From NCBI RefSeq assembly GCF_028688795.1, contig NZ_JAQTXM010000022.1:1-64000 (forward strand): a stretch of 64,000 nt of DNA, in the 5' to 3' direction. Positions 17,368 through 26,243 of this stretch are shown in pieces. Within the stretch, counting starts at the first letter, position 1. Every line of letters begins with the position of its first letter. A program made the position numbers and the translations under genes. Source of the stretch: Rhodoferax sp. (lineage in GTDB: Bacteria > Pseudomonadota > Gammaproteobacteria > Burkholderiales > Burkholderiaceae_C). The notes below the pieces were generated by a model, which searched no databases, was not told the DNA's origin, and saw nothing but the letters and a program-made list of their open reading frames with translations.

Positions 17368-18223
17368 GGTGAAGCGACGGGGTCGGAGAATCAATGACGA
17401 CGGATTCAGATGGCACGGGCGCAGCGGCGCGCTCAGCCCGCAGTGCCTGCAAAGCCGCTAGGCAGTAATGTGCAAACCACAATGACGACAAGGCAAACAC
17501 CAAGGTGTAAATCCAGATCGCAATCGGTACCAGGACAACAAACGCGGCAGCCAACAAGGCGCCAGAGGCCCAGATCAGGCTGGGCGCCGCACCCAGATAG
17601 CCGCAAAAAACACCGATACCCAGCAAAGGCAGGCGATGCCTGCGAAATATTTCTGCCCTTTCCTCAGCGCTGGCATGCTCAGCCAACGCGTCAAAGGCCA
17701 TCACCCGGTAGGTCAGCCAACCCCAGATCAAGGGGGGCAACACCAAAATCAAGGGCGGGATCAGCCACAAAGGCACCGACACCACCAAAGCCACCAGCGC
17801 CAACAATGCGGACAACAGCGACCAACCGAGACTTGAAATAAAAGACGCACCGCGCAATCGTGCCAGCGCTGAGAAGCGCCTGTCAGCCACCAAGGCTGTC
17901 AAGGCGGGCGTCATCAACAGTGCCACCACCAGCAAAGATGACACCACGATCAACGGGGTCACCGCAAAAATCACAATCAGCGGCGCCAGCACCGACTTCA
18001 GATTGCCGCCCCCCATGGATTGCAGCCATGAGGAAATGCCGCTAATCAGCGTGGACGCTTCAAGCCATTGGCGCACGGCATCAAGTGCGTTGTCCCAATA
18101 AAGGTAGCCCAGGCCCAATGACACCGTGCCCATCAAGACCAGCGGTAAAAACGACAGCAAAATCACGCGAGGGCGGATGCAATAGGCCACCGCGCGCCAA
18201 AAGGAATCAAACAAAAGACTCAT
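17333..18223 (-). CDS. EI24-domain membrane protein
   Basis: This 296-residue inner-membrane protein has about five to six hydrophobic helices, including one near residues 20-40, one near 75-105 and several between 135 and 250. The pattern FWRAVAYCIRPRVILLSFLPL at the N-terminus and the order of segments match the EI24/CysZ family. CysZ members carry sulfate, but whether this one does is not established. Its 3' end overlaps the CinA-like gene by 35 bases, suggesting an operon. An ATG four codons upstream (18235) is also possible. Confidence 0.8.
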   Translation of the reverse strand: MSLLFDSFWRAVAYCIRPRVILLSFLPLVLMGTVSLGLGYLYWDNALDAVRQWLEASTLISGISSWLQSMGGGNLKSVLAPLIVIFAVTPLIVVSSLLVVALLMTPALTALVADRRFSALARLRGASFISSLGWSLLSALLALVALVVSVPLWLIPPLILVLPPLIWGWLTYRVMAFDALAEHASAEERAEIFRRHRLPLLGIGVFCGYLGAAPSLIWASGALLAAAFVVLVPIAIWIYTLVFALSSLWFAHYCLAALQALRAERAAAPVPSESVVIDSPTPSLHHEPNTATPSLN

Positions 18224-18265
18224 GTGGCCAAGCATACCGCAGCGATGCCGCCAGGCAGCAAACCG

Positions 18266-19222
18266 TCAGGCCCGCCCAAGCAAGCGCATGAACCCCAAGC
18301 GCTGTTGCGCCCAAAAGCCGCGACCGTAATCGCGCCCTTGCTCTACTTGATCACGCACACCGGTGGCGTCATAACGCAATTCGAAGTTGGCCGTGCCAAA
18401 CAGCATGTCCCACCACGGCAGCAGCACGCCAAAGTTATGCCCTCCGAGCGTGTGTTTTCCTTTGGGCTCGTACCCGACGCCAATGCTGTGATGCAAGCGG
18501 TGAAAACGTGGACTGATCCACAAGCGTTCGCCTAACTCGCCAAACCAGATGCGTACATTGGCGTGTTGAAAACTCTCACTGAGCTGGGTCAACGCCACAA
18601 TGGCAACAAATTGACCTGGTGCGATGCCAATGAGCTGTGCCACGACGACAAAAATCACGGCACGAATCACATCATCAAGCAAGTGATTGCGGTTGTCGCT
18701 CCACATCGTCACCTGGGTTTGGGCGTGGTGTAAGGCGTGCAACTGCCACCACCAGGTCCAGTGGTGTTCTGCGCGGTGAATCCAGTAGTTCACAAAATCC
18801 AGCACAACCAAGTACAGCAGCAAACTCACCCAAGGCAAATCCGTCACGCCAGGCCAGATGCTGTCCAGCTGAAAAGTGTGCCACCCAGCCACGCGCAACA
18901 GGCCAAAAAACTGGTCAAACAAGGGGTCAAGGGTAAAAAATAAGGCCAAGCGGAACACACCCAAACGGTGAATCAGGGTGTAGATCACATCCAGGCGCAC
19001 GGCTGCAGAATCAGTCACCGCTTGAACCGGGCGCCAGCGCTGTAGCGGCCCAATCACCACCAGCAACACCACCAGTTGCAGCAAGCCAACCAACAACCAG
19101 CCGGTGGCGTTGTATCCATCTGGCAAAAAATTGCCCAACCCGGCGTGGAACATCAAGGGCTGCAACACGAACTCGAACAAAGTGCCTTGCCATTCAGCAA
19201 ACAAATCAGCCAGCCATTGCAT
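18266..19222 (-). CDS. Sterol desaturase / fatty acid hydroxylase family protein
   Basis: This 318-residue integral membrane protein shows the histidine cluster of the di-iron fatty-acid-hydroxylase superfamily: HRAEHHW, HALHHAQ and FHRLHHSIG, placed between hydrophobic helices. It probably hydroxylates or desaturates a lipid substrate; which lipid cannot be said. The ATG at 19222 follows AAGGACATTGAGT, a good ribosome-binding site, and leaves 17 bases after the upstream deacetylase gene. A longer in-frame extension to 19390 would overlap that gene and looks non-coding. Confidence 0.85.
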   Translation of the reverse strand: MQWLADLFAEWQGTLFEFVLQPLMFHAGLGNFLPDGYNATGWLLVGLLQLVVLLVVIGPLQRWRPVQAVTDSAAVRLDVIYTLIHRLGVFRLALFFTLDPLFDQFFGLLRVAGWHTFQLDSIWPGVTDLPWVSLLLYLVVLDFVNYWIHRAEHHWTWWWQLHALHHAQTQVTMWSDNRNHLLDDVIRAVIFVVVAQLIGIAPGQFVAIVALTQLSESFQHANVRIWFGELGERLWISPRFHRLHHSIGVGYEPKGKHTLGGHNFGVLLPWWDMLFGTANFELRYDATGVRDQVEQGRDYGRGFWAQQRLGFMRLLGRA

Positions 19223-19239
19223 ACTCAATGTCCTTTGGG

Positions 19240-20067
19240 TTACGGTTTTGGGGTGTTGGCAACGGCTTGCGCGATCGCATCGCGGTAATTCGGGTGTTGG
19301 CTCAAGGTGGCAAAGCAAAAACCCCGATCCTTCAAGCCCACGATCAGCGGCTCCAACACGGCTGGTGCCCAGGGGTCTTGGCGCGACCAAATCCCGAGGT
19401 GCGCCACCAGGATGTCGCCCGAGCGAATGTCGCGCAAAGCCTTGGCCAGCAATGCCTGGTTGCTGAACGTTTCGCTCGGCAACTCATCGCCCAGAAACCC
19501 GGCCGGCGCCCAGCCCACATGGGCAAAACCACACGCCTTGGCAGCTGCCAGCAGCTTGGGCGAGGTTTTACCGCCCGGCGCGCGAAACAGCGGCAGCGCC
19601 GGCTTTCCGGTGATGTCTTGCAGACGTTCGCTGGCTTGTTTCAACTGCTGGCAATACTGCGCCGCCGTCCAGGTGAATTCACGCCCGGCCAGCGCACCAG
19701 CCGAAGGCCGCACCCGAAACGTAGGGTTCACGCCGGGCAAATCACGGCGCCAGTACACATGGTCATAGGTGTGCGAGGCAAACTCATGCCCCTCAGCGGC
19801 CCGCGCCTTCCACCATGAGGCCCAATGCTGGCCCAAGCTGCCGTCACCCACCTTGGTGCGCTCGTTGGCAGCAAAAAAAGTCACGTGCACGGACTGCCGC
19901 TTGAGCACCTCGGCAATCAACGGGGCCACGTCCATGTGCCCCGTATCGAACGTCAGGTAAACCTGTTTTTCACAGGCTTTTTGAGCTGTAGCCCCCGAAG
20001 AATAAGCGCAAGCAGCTATTACTAAGATAGCATTTGAGAAGCGTACCAATTTACTGACGCGCGGCAT
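19240..20067 (-). CDS. Polysaccharide deacetylase family protein (exported)
   Basis: This 275-residue protein starts with a signal peptide ending near SGATAQKA and a NodB-type domain. Motif 1 reads YLTFDTGHMD, so the second Asp of the usual TFDDG metal/base pair is Thr; motif 2 is SHTYDH with the two zinc-binding His; motif 3 appears as LFRAPGG. Activity as an N- or O-deacetylase on a cell-envelope polysaccharide is likely but the altered motif leaves doubt. The hydrophobic core of the signal peptide is encoded by the palindromic repeat copy R9. The ATG at 20067 overlaps the upstream beta-propeller gene by 17 bases. Confidence 0.85.
   Translation of the reverse strand: MPRVSKLVRFSNAILVIAACAYSSGATAQKACEKQVYLTFDTGHMDVAPLIAEVLKRQSVHVTFFAANERTKVGDGSLGQHWASWWKARAAEGHEFASHTYDHVYWRRDLPGVNPTFRVRPSAGALAGREFTWTAAQYCQQLKQASERLQDITGKPALPLFRAPGGKTSPKLLAAAKACGFAHVGWAPAGFLGDELPSETFSNQALLAKALRDIRSGDILVAHLGIWSRQDPWAPAVLEPLIVGLKDRGFCFATLSQHPNYRDAIAQAVANTPKP
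19978..20028 (-). repeat. Palindromic repeat copy R9, inside the deacetylase signal peptide
   Basis: Read on the minus strand it is AATAGCTGCTTGCGCTTATT followed by TTCGGGGGCTACAGCTCAAA. It is in frame and encodes ILVIAACAYSSGATAQ, the hydrophobic core and end of the signal peptide. Confidence 0.7.
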
Positions 20068-21025
20068 GGTCCAGCGTCCAGACGCCATGCGGCGACTTGC
20101 CAACATTGACCTGGCGCACCACCGTACGGCTCTGGGTGTCAATCACGGTGAGTTTTTTGGCCCAGCGTGAGGCCACGTAGATAAAACGACCGTCGGGCGA
20201 CACGTCCATGCAATCCGGGCCGCTGGGGGCCGGGTAGCTCTCCACCACTGTCATGGTTTTGTAGTCGATCTTGCTGATGGTGTTGGCGACCCGGTTGCTG
20301 ACAAACACATGACGCTTGTCACCGGCTCCGCGAAAAGCGTGTGCGCCCTCGCCGGTTTTGATCAGTTGCACAAACTTGGGGGCGGGGCCGGTCACGTCAT
20401 AGACCTCTACGCCTTGGCCACCCGTCAGCCCCACCAGCAAAAATTTGTCATCAGGCGTACCAAACACGTCGGCCGGCATCGGCCCGGTGGGACTGCGCCA
20501 TTTGAGCGCTTGGGTGAACAAGTCGATGGCCACCAGCTCGTCGCTGTCTTGCATGCTGGCGTACACCGTGCGGCTGGTGCTGTCAATCCACACGTGGCTG
20601 GGAGTTTTGCTGGTCACGATGCGTTTGGCTAGCACTGGGGTTTGGCCGTCCCAGCGGTAAATGTCCACGTGGTTGAGCCGGTTGGCTACGGTCACAAACC
20701 ACTTCATGTCAGGCGAAAACCGCAACTGGTACGGGTCCAGAATGCCGGTCACGGTGCGCTGCACCGCAGCGGTTTTGGGGTCGACAAACAACAACGAGTC
20801 ACCCAGCGCGTTGGCGATGATCAGCGACTTTTCGTCTGGCGTGAGGTACAGGTGATGCGGCTCCTTGCCGGTCGGGATGCGTTTTGTCTCGGTCCAACTC
20901 ACCGGGTCGATCACACTGACACTGGCATCAAGTGAGTTGAGCACAAACACAGGCGCTACCGCATGCGCTAAGCCAGCCGTGGCGAAGCTGATGAAAAACA
21001 ACAAAAATGAGAGCAATTGACGCAC
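20051..21025 (-). CDS. Exported YVTN-type beta-propeller protein
   Basis: This protein of about 324 residues has an N-terminal signal peptide (RQLLSFLLFFISFATAGLAHA) and then repeated blade motifs such as VSVIDPVSWTETKRIPTGKEPH, SLLFVDPKTAAVQRTVTG, ISKIDYKTMTVVESYPAPSGP and LTVIDTQSRTVVRQVNVGKSPHG. These are YVTN/NHL-like seven-bladed propeller repeats, so it is probably periplasmic and binds a ligand or partner. No ATG precedes the signal peptide in a sensible place; GTG at 21025 is the best start. It overlaps the deacetylase gene, so the two are probably co-expressed. Confidence 0.78.
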   Translation of the reverse strand: MRQLLSFLLFFISFATAGLAHAVAPVFVLNSLDASVSVIDPVSWTETKRIPTGKEPHHLYLTPDEKSLIIANALGDSLLFVDPKTAAVQRTVTGILDPYQLRFSPDMKWFVTVANRLNHVDIYRWDGQTPVLAKRIVTSKTPSHVWIDSTSRTVYASMQDSDELVAIDLFTQALKWRSPTGPMPADVFGTPDDKFLLVGLTGGQGVEVYDVTGPAPKFVQLIKTGEGAHAFRGAGDKRHVFVSNRVANTISKIDYKTMTVVESYPAPSGPDCMDVSPDGRFIYVASRWAKKLTVIDTQSRTVVRQVNVGKSPHGVWTLDHAARQ

Positions 21026-21163
21026 GTGTGGCCTTGGTAAAAGATGGATAACCGGTTTATTACGGGTTAAAACCCAGCCACGGTGGTGGGTCAAGCCAAA
21101 CAAAAAAAGGTCGGCCACCCCACAGCAGCAAAAAGCTGCGGCAGTGTAGCTGCCCAACACCAC

Positions 21164-21910
21164 TCAAGCGCCCTGAATCAGCGCCAAATCTCCGGCGTTG
21201 AGCCAGCGCCATTGGCCAGGTGCCAAGTCGCCCGGCAAACCCAGCCCGCCAATTTGTGAGCGGTGCAAGGCCTCTACCCGGTTGCTGACCGCTGCCACCA
21301 TGCGCTTGACCTGGTGGTATTTACCCTCGGTGAGGGTCAGGCGCAAGTGAAACTCACTCACCGCCTCGCAGGCGGCCGCGCGCACCGGTTTGGGGTCGTC
21401 ATCCAGCACCACGCCTGAGAGCAGTTGGCTCACCTGACGCTCATCCAGTGGGTGTTTGACCGTGACCTCATACACCTTGGGCACGTGGTGGCGCGGCGAG
21501 CTCATGCGGTGAATGAACTTGCCGTCGTCGGTCAGCAGCAGCAGTCCGGTGGTGTCCTGGTCAAGCCGACCGACTGCTTGTACCCCTTGGACAGCACCTT
21601 TTTGCGGACGCAAACGCAGCGGCGATGGCAACAAGGTGTAGATGCTGGGGTAGGTCGAAGGCTTTTGTGAACATTCGGTAGCCGTGGGCTTGTTCAGCAA
21701 AATGTAGGCCTTTTCGGCATACGGCCAGTCCACGCCCTGCACCTGAAAGCGCAAGTCTTCTGCTACAAATTCTGCAGCTGCTTGCGCAAATTTAACGGGG
21801 GCTAGATGGCTATTTTGTTCATAAACAGAAACAAAACCCTGCTGAATCAAACCAGCACACACGCGGCGTGTGCCAAAGCCTTGGGAATACAGAATGTCTT
21901 GAAGTTGCAT
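21164..21910 (-). CDS. rsuA: 16S rRNA pseudouridine(516) synthase family
   Basis: This 248-residue protein has an N-terminal S4 RNA-binding domain (LQDILYSQGFGTRRVCAGLIQQG) and the RsuA/RluB/E/F catalytic block GRLDQDTTGLLLLTDDG, where the Asp of GRLD is the catalytic residue, plus KVYEV and KYHQVKRM motifs. It isomerises a uridine in rRNA. Residues about 32-48 between the S4 and catalytic domains are encoded by repeat copy R10. The gene follows ackA by 21 bases in the same direction, so it may be read through from that operon. Confidence 0.9.
   Translation of the reverse strand: MQLQDILYSQGFGTRRVCAGLIQQGFVSVYEQNSHLAPVKFAQAAAEFVAEDLRFQVQGVDWPYAEKAYILLNKPTATECSQKPSTYPSIYTLLPSPLRLRPQKGAVQGVQAVGRLDQDTTGLLLLTDDGKFIHRMSSPRHHVPKVYEVTVKHPLDERQVSQLLSGVVLDDDPKPVRAAACEAVSEFHLRLTLTEGKYHQVKRMVAAVSNRVEALHRSQIGGLGLPGDLAPGQWRWLNAGDLALIQGA
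21766..21819 (+). repeat. Palindromic repeat copy R10, inside rsuA
   Basis: The plus strand reads GCAGCTGCTTGCGCAAATTT then AACGGGGGCTAGATGGCTAT, matching both arms of the family. In the rsuA frame (opposite strand) it gives NSHLAPVKFAQAAAEF. Confidence 0.65.
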
Positions 21911-21931
21911 GGTGTAAGTATCTACGACCCG

Positions 21932-23116
21932 TCAGGCCACCAGCAGCCTGGCCGCTTCGCGTGCCGCTACCACACCTTCGTCGGTGGGCACCACCCAGAC
22001 TTCAATGGCGCTCTCAGGCGCATGAATGGCCATGACCTGATCACCCGTGGCCTGCAAATTAAGCACCGGGTCAATCACTACCCCAAGCCAGGCCAGACGT
22101 GTGCCAAGCTCAAGGCGCAAGGCCACGTCGTGCTCGCCAATGCCACCGCTGAAGGCCAGCACATCCAGCCCTTGCAAACAGGCCACCAACGCGCCGCTTT
22201 CGCGTTGAACCCGGTAAGTGAACATGTCTACGGCCAATTTGGCACGAACGGAGGTGTCCGCGCGCAGGCGGCGCATGTCAGCCGAGCTGCCCGACACACC
22301 GAGCAGGCCACTTTGCTTGTAAAGCAGTTTTTGCAGCCGCGCGTGGTCCCAGCCCTGCTCCAGCAAATACAGCATGACACCGGAATCCAGCGACCCGGGT
22401 CGGGTGCCCATCATCAAGCCGTCCAGCGCTGAAAAACCCATGGTGGTCGCACAACTCTGGCCCGCGCGCGCTGCGCACAGACTGGCACCATTGCCCAGGT
22501 GCGCCATCAGCACCCTGCCAGTGGCTCGCGTGCTGCGCGCCAACAGCACACCCATCACGTACTGGTAAGACAAGCCATGGAAACCGTATCGACGCAGCCC
22601 CTCTTCATAGAGCGCTTCAGGCAAGGCAAAACGGTAGTCCACTTCCGGCAGCGTGGCATGAAAGGCAGTGTCAAAACAAGCCACTTGCGGCACGCCAGGA
22701 AACGCCTTGGCAAAGGCCCGTACGCCTTCCAAGTTGTGCGGTTGGTGCAGCGGTGCTAACGAATTGAGCTGCGTCAAATCAACCAACACATCGTCCGTGA
22801 CCACCACGCTGGCACGGTATTGGGAGCCGCCATGCACTACCCGGTGCGCCACGGCCTGCATGGCGGGCGCACCCGGCAAACCGGTCAACAATTCACGCAA
22901 GCTCAGCAGTGCTTGGGCAAACACATGGTCAGCCGCCAGCGACAGTGTTTTGCGATGGGTTTCACCCTGGAATGTCCAGCACATTTCAGGATGGCCACCT
23001 GGCTCCAGACCCTCAATGGAGCCACTGAGGATTTGTGCCTGAACTTGCCCTATTGACAAGGGATAAAGAGAAAACTTGAGCGTGGACGAGCCCGCGTTGA
23101 CAGAAAGAATAGCCAT
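21932..23116 (-). CDS. ackA: Acetate kinase
   Basis: This 394-residue enzyme interconverts acetate plus ATP and acetyl phosphate. Visible are the ASKHA-fold N-terminus AILSVNAGSSTLKFSLY, AHRVVHGGSQY, CFDTAFHATLPEVDY, RYGFHGLSYQYV, AHLGNGASLCA, the DGLMMGTRPGSLD block and AFSGGIGEH. The ATG at 23116 gives the canonical start and leaves 10 bases after the MaoC-phosphotransacetylase gene, a clear operon. Together they link acetate and acetyl-CoA. Confidence 0.96.
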   Translation of the reverse strand: MAILSVNAGSSTLKFSLYPLSIGQVQAQILSGSIEGLEPGGHPEMCWTFQGETHRKTLSLAADHVFAQALLSLRELLTGLPGAPAMQAVAHRVVHGGSQYRASVVVTDDVLVDLTQLNSLAPLHQPHNLEGVRAFAKAFPGVPQVACFDTAFHATLPEVDYRFALPEALYEEGLRRYGFHGLSYQYVMGVLLARSTRATGRVLMAHLGNGASLCAARAGQSCATTMGFSALDGLMMGTRPGSLDSGVMLYLLEQGWDHARLQKLLYKQSGLLGVSGSSADMRRLRADTSVRAKLAVDMFTYRVQRESGALVACLQGLDVLAFSGGIGEHDVALRLELGTRLAWLGVVIDPVLNLQATGDQVMAIHAPESAIEVWVVPTDEGVVAAREAARLLVA

Positions 23117-23126
23117 ATAGAACCTT

Positions 23127-24548
23127 TTACCAGATTGGACGAGATTGGTCACGACGCGCGTTGTGCGCCACCAGTAGCGCCAGCAAGGCAGACGCCACAC
23201 GATTAGAGGGCCCATCAGCCCGGCTGGTCAGGGCAATCGGCACACGGGCGCCCAACACAATGCCTGAGCCGCTGGCACCAGCCAGGTACTCCAGCTGTTT
23301 GGCCAGCATGTTGCCGCTTTCCAAATCAGGCACGGCCATGATGTCGGCTTGGCCTGCCACCTCGGACCGAATATTTTTGATTTGCGCGGCATGCGCTGAG
23401 ATGGCATTGTCAAACGCCAGCGGGCCATCCAGCACCCCTCCGGTGATTTGCCCACGGTCGGCCATTTTGCACAGGGCAGCGGCATCCAGCGTCGAGGGAA
23501 TATTGGGATTGACGTTTTCTACCGCCGACAAAATCGCCACTTTCGGCACGGCCACACCCATGATGCGGGCGAAGTCGATGGCGTTCTGAATGATGTCGAC
23601 TTTCTCTTGCAAGGTCGGACGAATGTTCAGCGCGGCGTCGGTGATCAACAAGGGCTTGTGGTACAGCGGCACGTCAAAGCGAAACACGTGTGACATGCGC
23701 CGGCCGGTACGCAGTGCTGGTTTGGACAACACGGCGTGAATCAGCTCATCGGTGTGCAGGCTGCCTTTCATCAAAATCTCGACATCCCAACTGGCGGCCA
23801 GCTCTGCCGCTTTTTCAGCCGCCGCGTGGCTGTGCGGCTGGTCGATGATTTCAACGCCGGTCAAGTCGATACCGGCCTCAGCCGCCACATGACGAATGCG
23901 CACTTCGGGGCCAATCAGCACCGGAATGATCAACCCATAACGCGCCGCGTCCATGGCGCCGCTCAAAGAGCCTTTGTCACATGGGTGCACCACGGCACAG
24001 CGCACCGCTTCGAGCTTGTCGCCGAGGGCGAGCAGGTTGTTAAAGCGCGCTTGTGGGTCAAACAACTGAATCCTCGGGGCGGCCACACGGGGCAGGCGCA
24101 CTTTGGTAACTGGCGCCAGAACTTTAGCCACACCATTCAGCACATGCTCGCCACGCTGGTTGATCACCTGGCAATCAAGTTCCAGGCTGTTGTCGGCGGC
24201 ATTCTTGGCCGTGACAGTCACCGTGACCGTCAAGGTGTCGCCCACACGCACCGGCTTGACAAAGTGCAGCGCCTGGTCCTGGTAAATGGTGCCCGGGCCA
24301 GGGAACTGGGTGCCCAACAGTGCTGAAATCAAGGCGCCGCTCCACATGCCGTGGGCAATCACGCCATGAAACAAAGTGTCATTGGCGTACTCAGAATTCA
24401 GGTGGGCTGGGTTGGTGTCCCCCGAGACCGCAGCAAAAGCGGTGATATCTTCAACCGAGAGGGTACGCAAGAGGCGGGCACTTTGCCCTATCTTGATCTC
24501 AGGGAAGGTGTAGTTTTCAATCAATTCAGTGTCTAGAGGCGAGTTCAT
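23127..24548 (-). CDS. MaoC-domain / phosphate acetyltransferase fusion
   Basis: This 473-residue protein combines an N-terminal MaoC-like hot-dog domain (about 15-140; the block FAAVSGDTNPAHLNSEYA contains the hydratase-type Asp/His pair) with a C-terminal phosphate acetyl/butyryltransferase domain (about 165-465; PCDKGSLSGAMDAARYG, KPLLITDAALNIRPTL, ADIMAVPDLESGN). It lies directly before ackA, so acetyl-phosphate or a related acyl-phosphate is the expected product of the transferase part. The role of the MaoC part (enoyl-CoA hydration or substrate binding) is unclear. Confidence 0.9.
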   Translation of the reverse strand: MNSPLDTELIENYTFPEIKIGQSARLLRTLSVEDITAFAAVSGDTNPAHLNSEYANDTLFHGVIAHGMWSGALISALLGTQFPGPGTIYQDQALHFVKPVRVGDTLTVTVTVTAKNAADNSLELDCQVINQRGEHVLNGVAKVLAPVTKVRLPRVAAPRIQLFDPQARFNNLLALGDKLEAVRCAVVHPCDKGSLSGAMDAARYGLIIPVLIGPEVRIRHVAAEAGIDLTGVEIIDQPHSHAAAEKAAELAASWDVEILMKGSLHTDELIHAVLSKPALRTGRRMSHVFRFDVPLYHKPLLITDAALNIRPTLQEKVDIIQNAIDFARIMGVAVPKVAILSAVENVNPNIPSTLDAAALCKMADRGQITGGVLDGPLAFDNAISAHAAQIKNIRSEVAGQADIMAVPDLESGNMLAKQLEYLAGASGSGIVLGARVPIALTSRADGPSNRVASALLALLVAHNARRDQSRPIW

Positions 24549-24585
24549 AACAGTCCAGGTTGCTCAAAAAACAATTTACCAAACG

Positions 24586-24993
24586 TCAAGTGATGTCAAA
24601 AAAATCGTTCAGACCCAAGCCATCTGCGCCTGGTTTGAAGCCTTGACGCACCAGTTGTTCTTCAGCCTGTTTCATTCCATCGCGGGTCACGTTCCAACCG
24701 TTGTCGGTCAGGCTGGTGACCTCCATCTGGTAGCGCAACAACAACAAGCCGCGCAACTCCTCACGTTGATGCGCCTGTCGCCGCTCTGAGGTCACTCTGA
24801 CATGCGGCTCGTCAGCACCAGCCCGGCGGCGATCTTCAGCAACTGCCTGGATTTGCGGCTTAGCCATCAACGCATCAACCACTGCCCGCTCGTTCAGGTC
24901 GATACACAGCGCCAAGGCCAGCCGTGCGATGCGAGCGTTAAGCGCCTCCATGGAAGCCTGAAACCGTCGCGTCAAGTCATCGTCAATCTGCAT
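24586..24993 (-). CDS. Hypothetical protein upstream of the acetate operon
   Basis: This 135-residue protein is not recognised. It is charged and predicted mostly helical, with an Arg/Glu-rich middle (SERRQAHQREELRGLLLL) and no signal peptide or membrane segment. It has a good AGGGGAA ribosome-binding site before its ATG and lies 37 bases upstream of the MaoC-phosphotransacetylase gene in the same orientation, so it probably belongs to that operon. A perfect 11-base palindrome lies about 117 bases upstream of its start. Confidence 0.6.
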   Translation of the reverse strand: MQIDDDLTRRFQASMEALNARIARLALALCIDLNERAVVDALMAKPQIQAVAEDRRRAGADEPHVRVTSERRQAHQREELRGLLLLRYQMEVTSLTDNGWNVTRDGMKQAEEQLVRQGFKPGADGLGLNDFFDIT

Positions 24994-25109
24994 AACGTTC
25001 CCCTTACATCATTACCAGCGGCATCGCCCAAAAAATATAAACCAACGAGTTCAATCACCATTCTGGTGGCGTGGCTCACTCAATTGGCAAAGGTCAGGTC
25101 AGGTGTTTA

Positions 25110-25135
25110 TTTTAGGGTAAACCCTTACCCTAAAA
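25110..25135. promoter_or_regulatory. Perfect inverted repeat, possible operator
   Basis: Arms TTTTAGGGTAA and TTACCCTAAAA are exact reverse complements separated by ACCC. There is no T-run, so it does not look like a terminator. It lies in the 286-base region upstream of the 24586-24993 gene and the acetate operon and could be a repressor site. The binding protein is unknown. Confidence 0.5.
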
Positions 25136-25222
25136 ATAGAGACACGTCCCACCGTACCAGGCCTGAAATCCGTATGTCAAACAATCAGATCAAACCACCT
25201 GCGTCACTTGTTCGCAAACAAC

Positions 25223-25244
25223 AAAAAACCCGCCGAGGCGGGTT
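25223..25244 (-). terminator. Intrinsic terminator of the ompA-family gene
   Basis: The minus strand has the stem AACCCGCC / GGCGGGTT followed by six T. It lies 36 bases after the stop codon of the OmpA-family gene. Confidence 0.88.
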
Positions 25245-25279
25245 CTTTGTTGTGCTCAAAGAGCTAGGACATGAACCAA

Positions 25280-25996
25280 TTATTTGGCGCGTGTACCAAC
25301 CACTTCGATCTCAACGCGGCGGTTCTTGGAACGGCCTTCTGCGGTCTTGTTGTCAGCAACGGGTTGCTTTTCGCCCTTGCCTTCGGTGTAAACGCGGTTC
25401 TTTTCAATGCCCTTGGACACCAAATAAGCCTTGACGGCTTCAGAACGACGTACCGACAACTTCTGGTTGTAAGCATCTGAACCAACAGCATCGGTGTGAC
25501 CGACAGCAATGATCACTTCCAGGTTGATGCCCTTGACTTTACCAACCAAGTCGTCAAGCTTGGCTTTGCCTTCTGGCTTGAGCACAGACTTGTCAAAGTC
25601 AAAGAATGCATCAGCAGCGTAGGTCACCTTGGCGGCAGCCACAGGTGCTGGCGCTGGTGCTGGAGCAGGTGCAGCAACCGGTGCTGGTGCAGCAGCAGGT
25701 GCTGGTGCAGCAGCGGCAACAGGCAAAGGCGCCAGAATGGAACCATCGCAACCTGGGTAGGCTGTCGCAGGTGTCCAAAAAGCATTGCGCCAGCACAGTT
25801 CGTTAGAACCGTTCATGACGGGCTTGCCGTCAGCTGAGCGCCATTGGTTTTCACCGGTAGCGTACTTGAAATCATCAGCCGTTGGGCTCACGAGTGGCTT
25901 GGCGGGAAATGCTTGGACGTTTTGAGCGATCGAAGCCATGGGCAAAGACAAAGCAGCTGCAGCAAACAGCATTGCCACGTTATTTAATTTCTTCAT
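25280..25996 (-). CDS. OmpA-family outer-membrane protein
   Basis: This 238-residue protein has a signal peptide (MKKLNNVAMLFAAAALSLPMA, then SIAQ), a short conserved domain with two Cys (ELCWRN and YPGCDG), an Ala/Pro repeat hinge at about 95-120 made of PAPAPAPV-like units, and a C-terminal OmpA peptidoglycan-binding domain (AFFDFDKSVLKPEGKAKLDDL, GHTDAVGSDAYNQKLSVRR, GRSKNRRVEIEV). It lacks the eight-stranded barrel of enteric OmpA and probably ties the outer membrane to peptidoglycan. The ATG at 25996 follows AAGGAGAACC; the longer in-frame extension is not coding. Confidence 0.9.
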   Translation of the reverse strand: MKKLNNVAMLFAAAALSLPMASIAQNVQAFPAKPLVSPTADDFKYATGENQWRSADGKPVMNGSNELCWRNAFWTPATAYPGCDGSILAPLPVAAAAPAPAAAPAPVAAPAPAPAPAPVAAAKVTYAADAFFDFDKSVLKPEGKAKLDDLVGKVKGINLEVIIAVGHTDAVGSDAYNQKLSVRRSEAVKAYLVSKGIEKNRVYTEGKGEKQPVADNKTAEGRSKNRRVEIEVVGTRAK

Positions 25997-26243
25997 GGTT
26001 CTCCTTAGGGGAAAAAACCGCAGCAACGCTGCGTCGGTAAATCGGACGCCCAAGGTGCCTATCACATCGAGCGTTGGTTTTATTGTGCCACAGACCGATT
26101 CTTTTAAAGGACTGACCAAGCCGCGGCCAGACCATTCATCTTGTAAGTGTGAACATTTACCCAAAGCCGTTGCAAAGCAGCCACAAAGCGGCAGCTTAAA
26201 ATCGCCAGCTAACTTAGATCTTGCTTAATCCCAAGTCACACCC

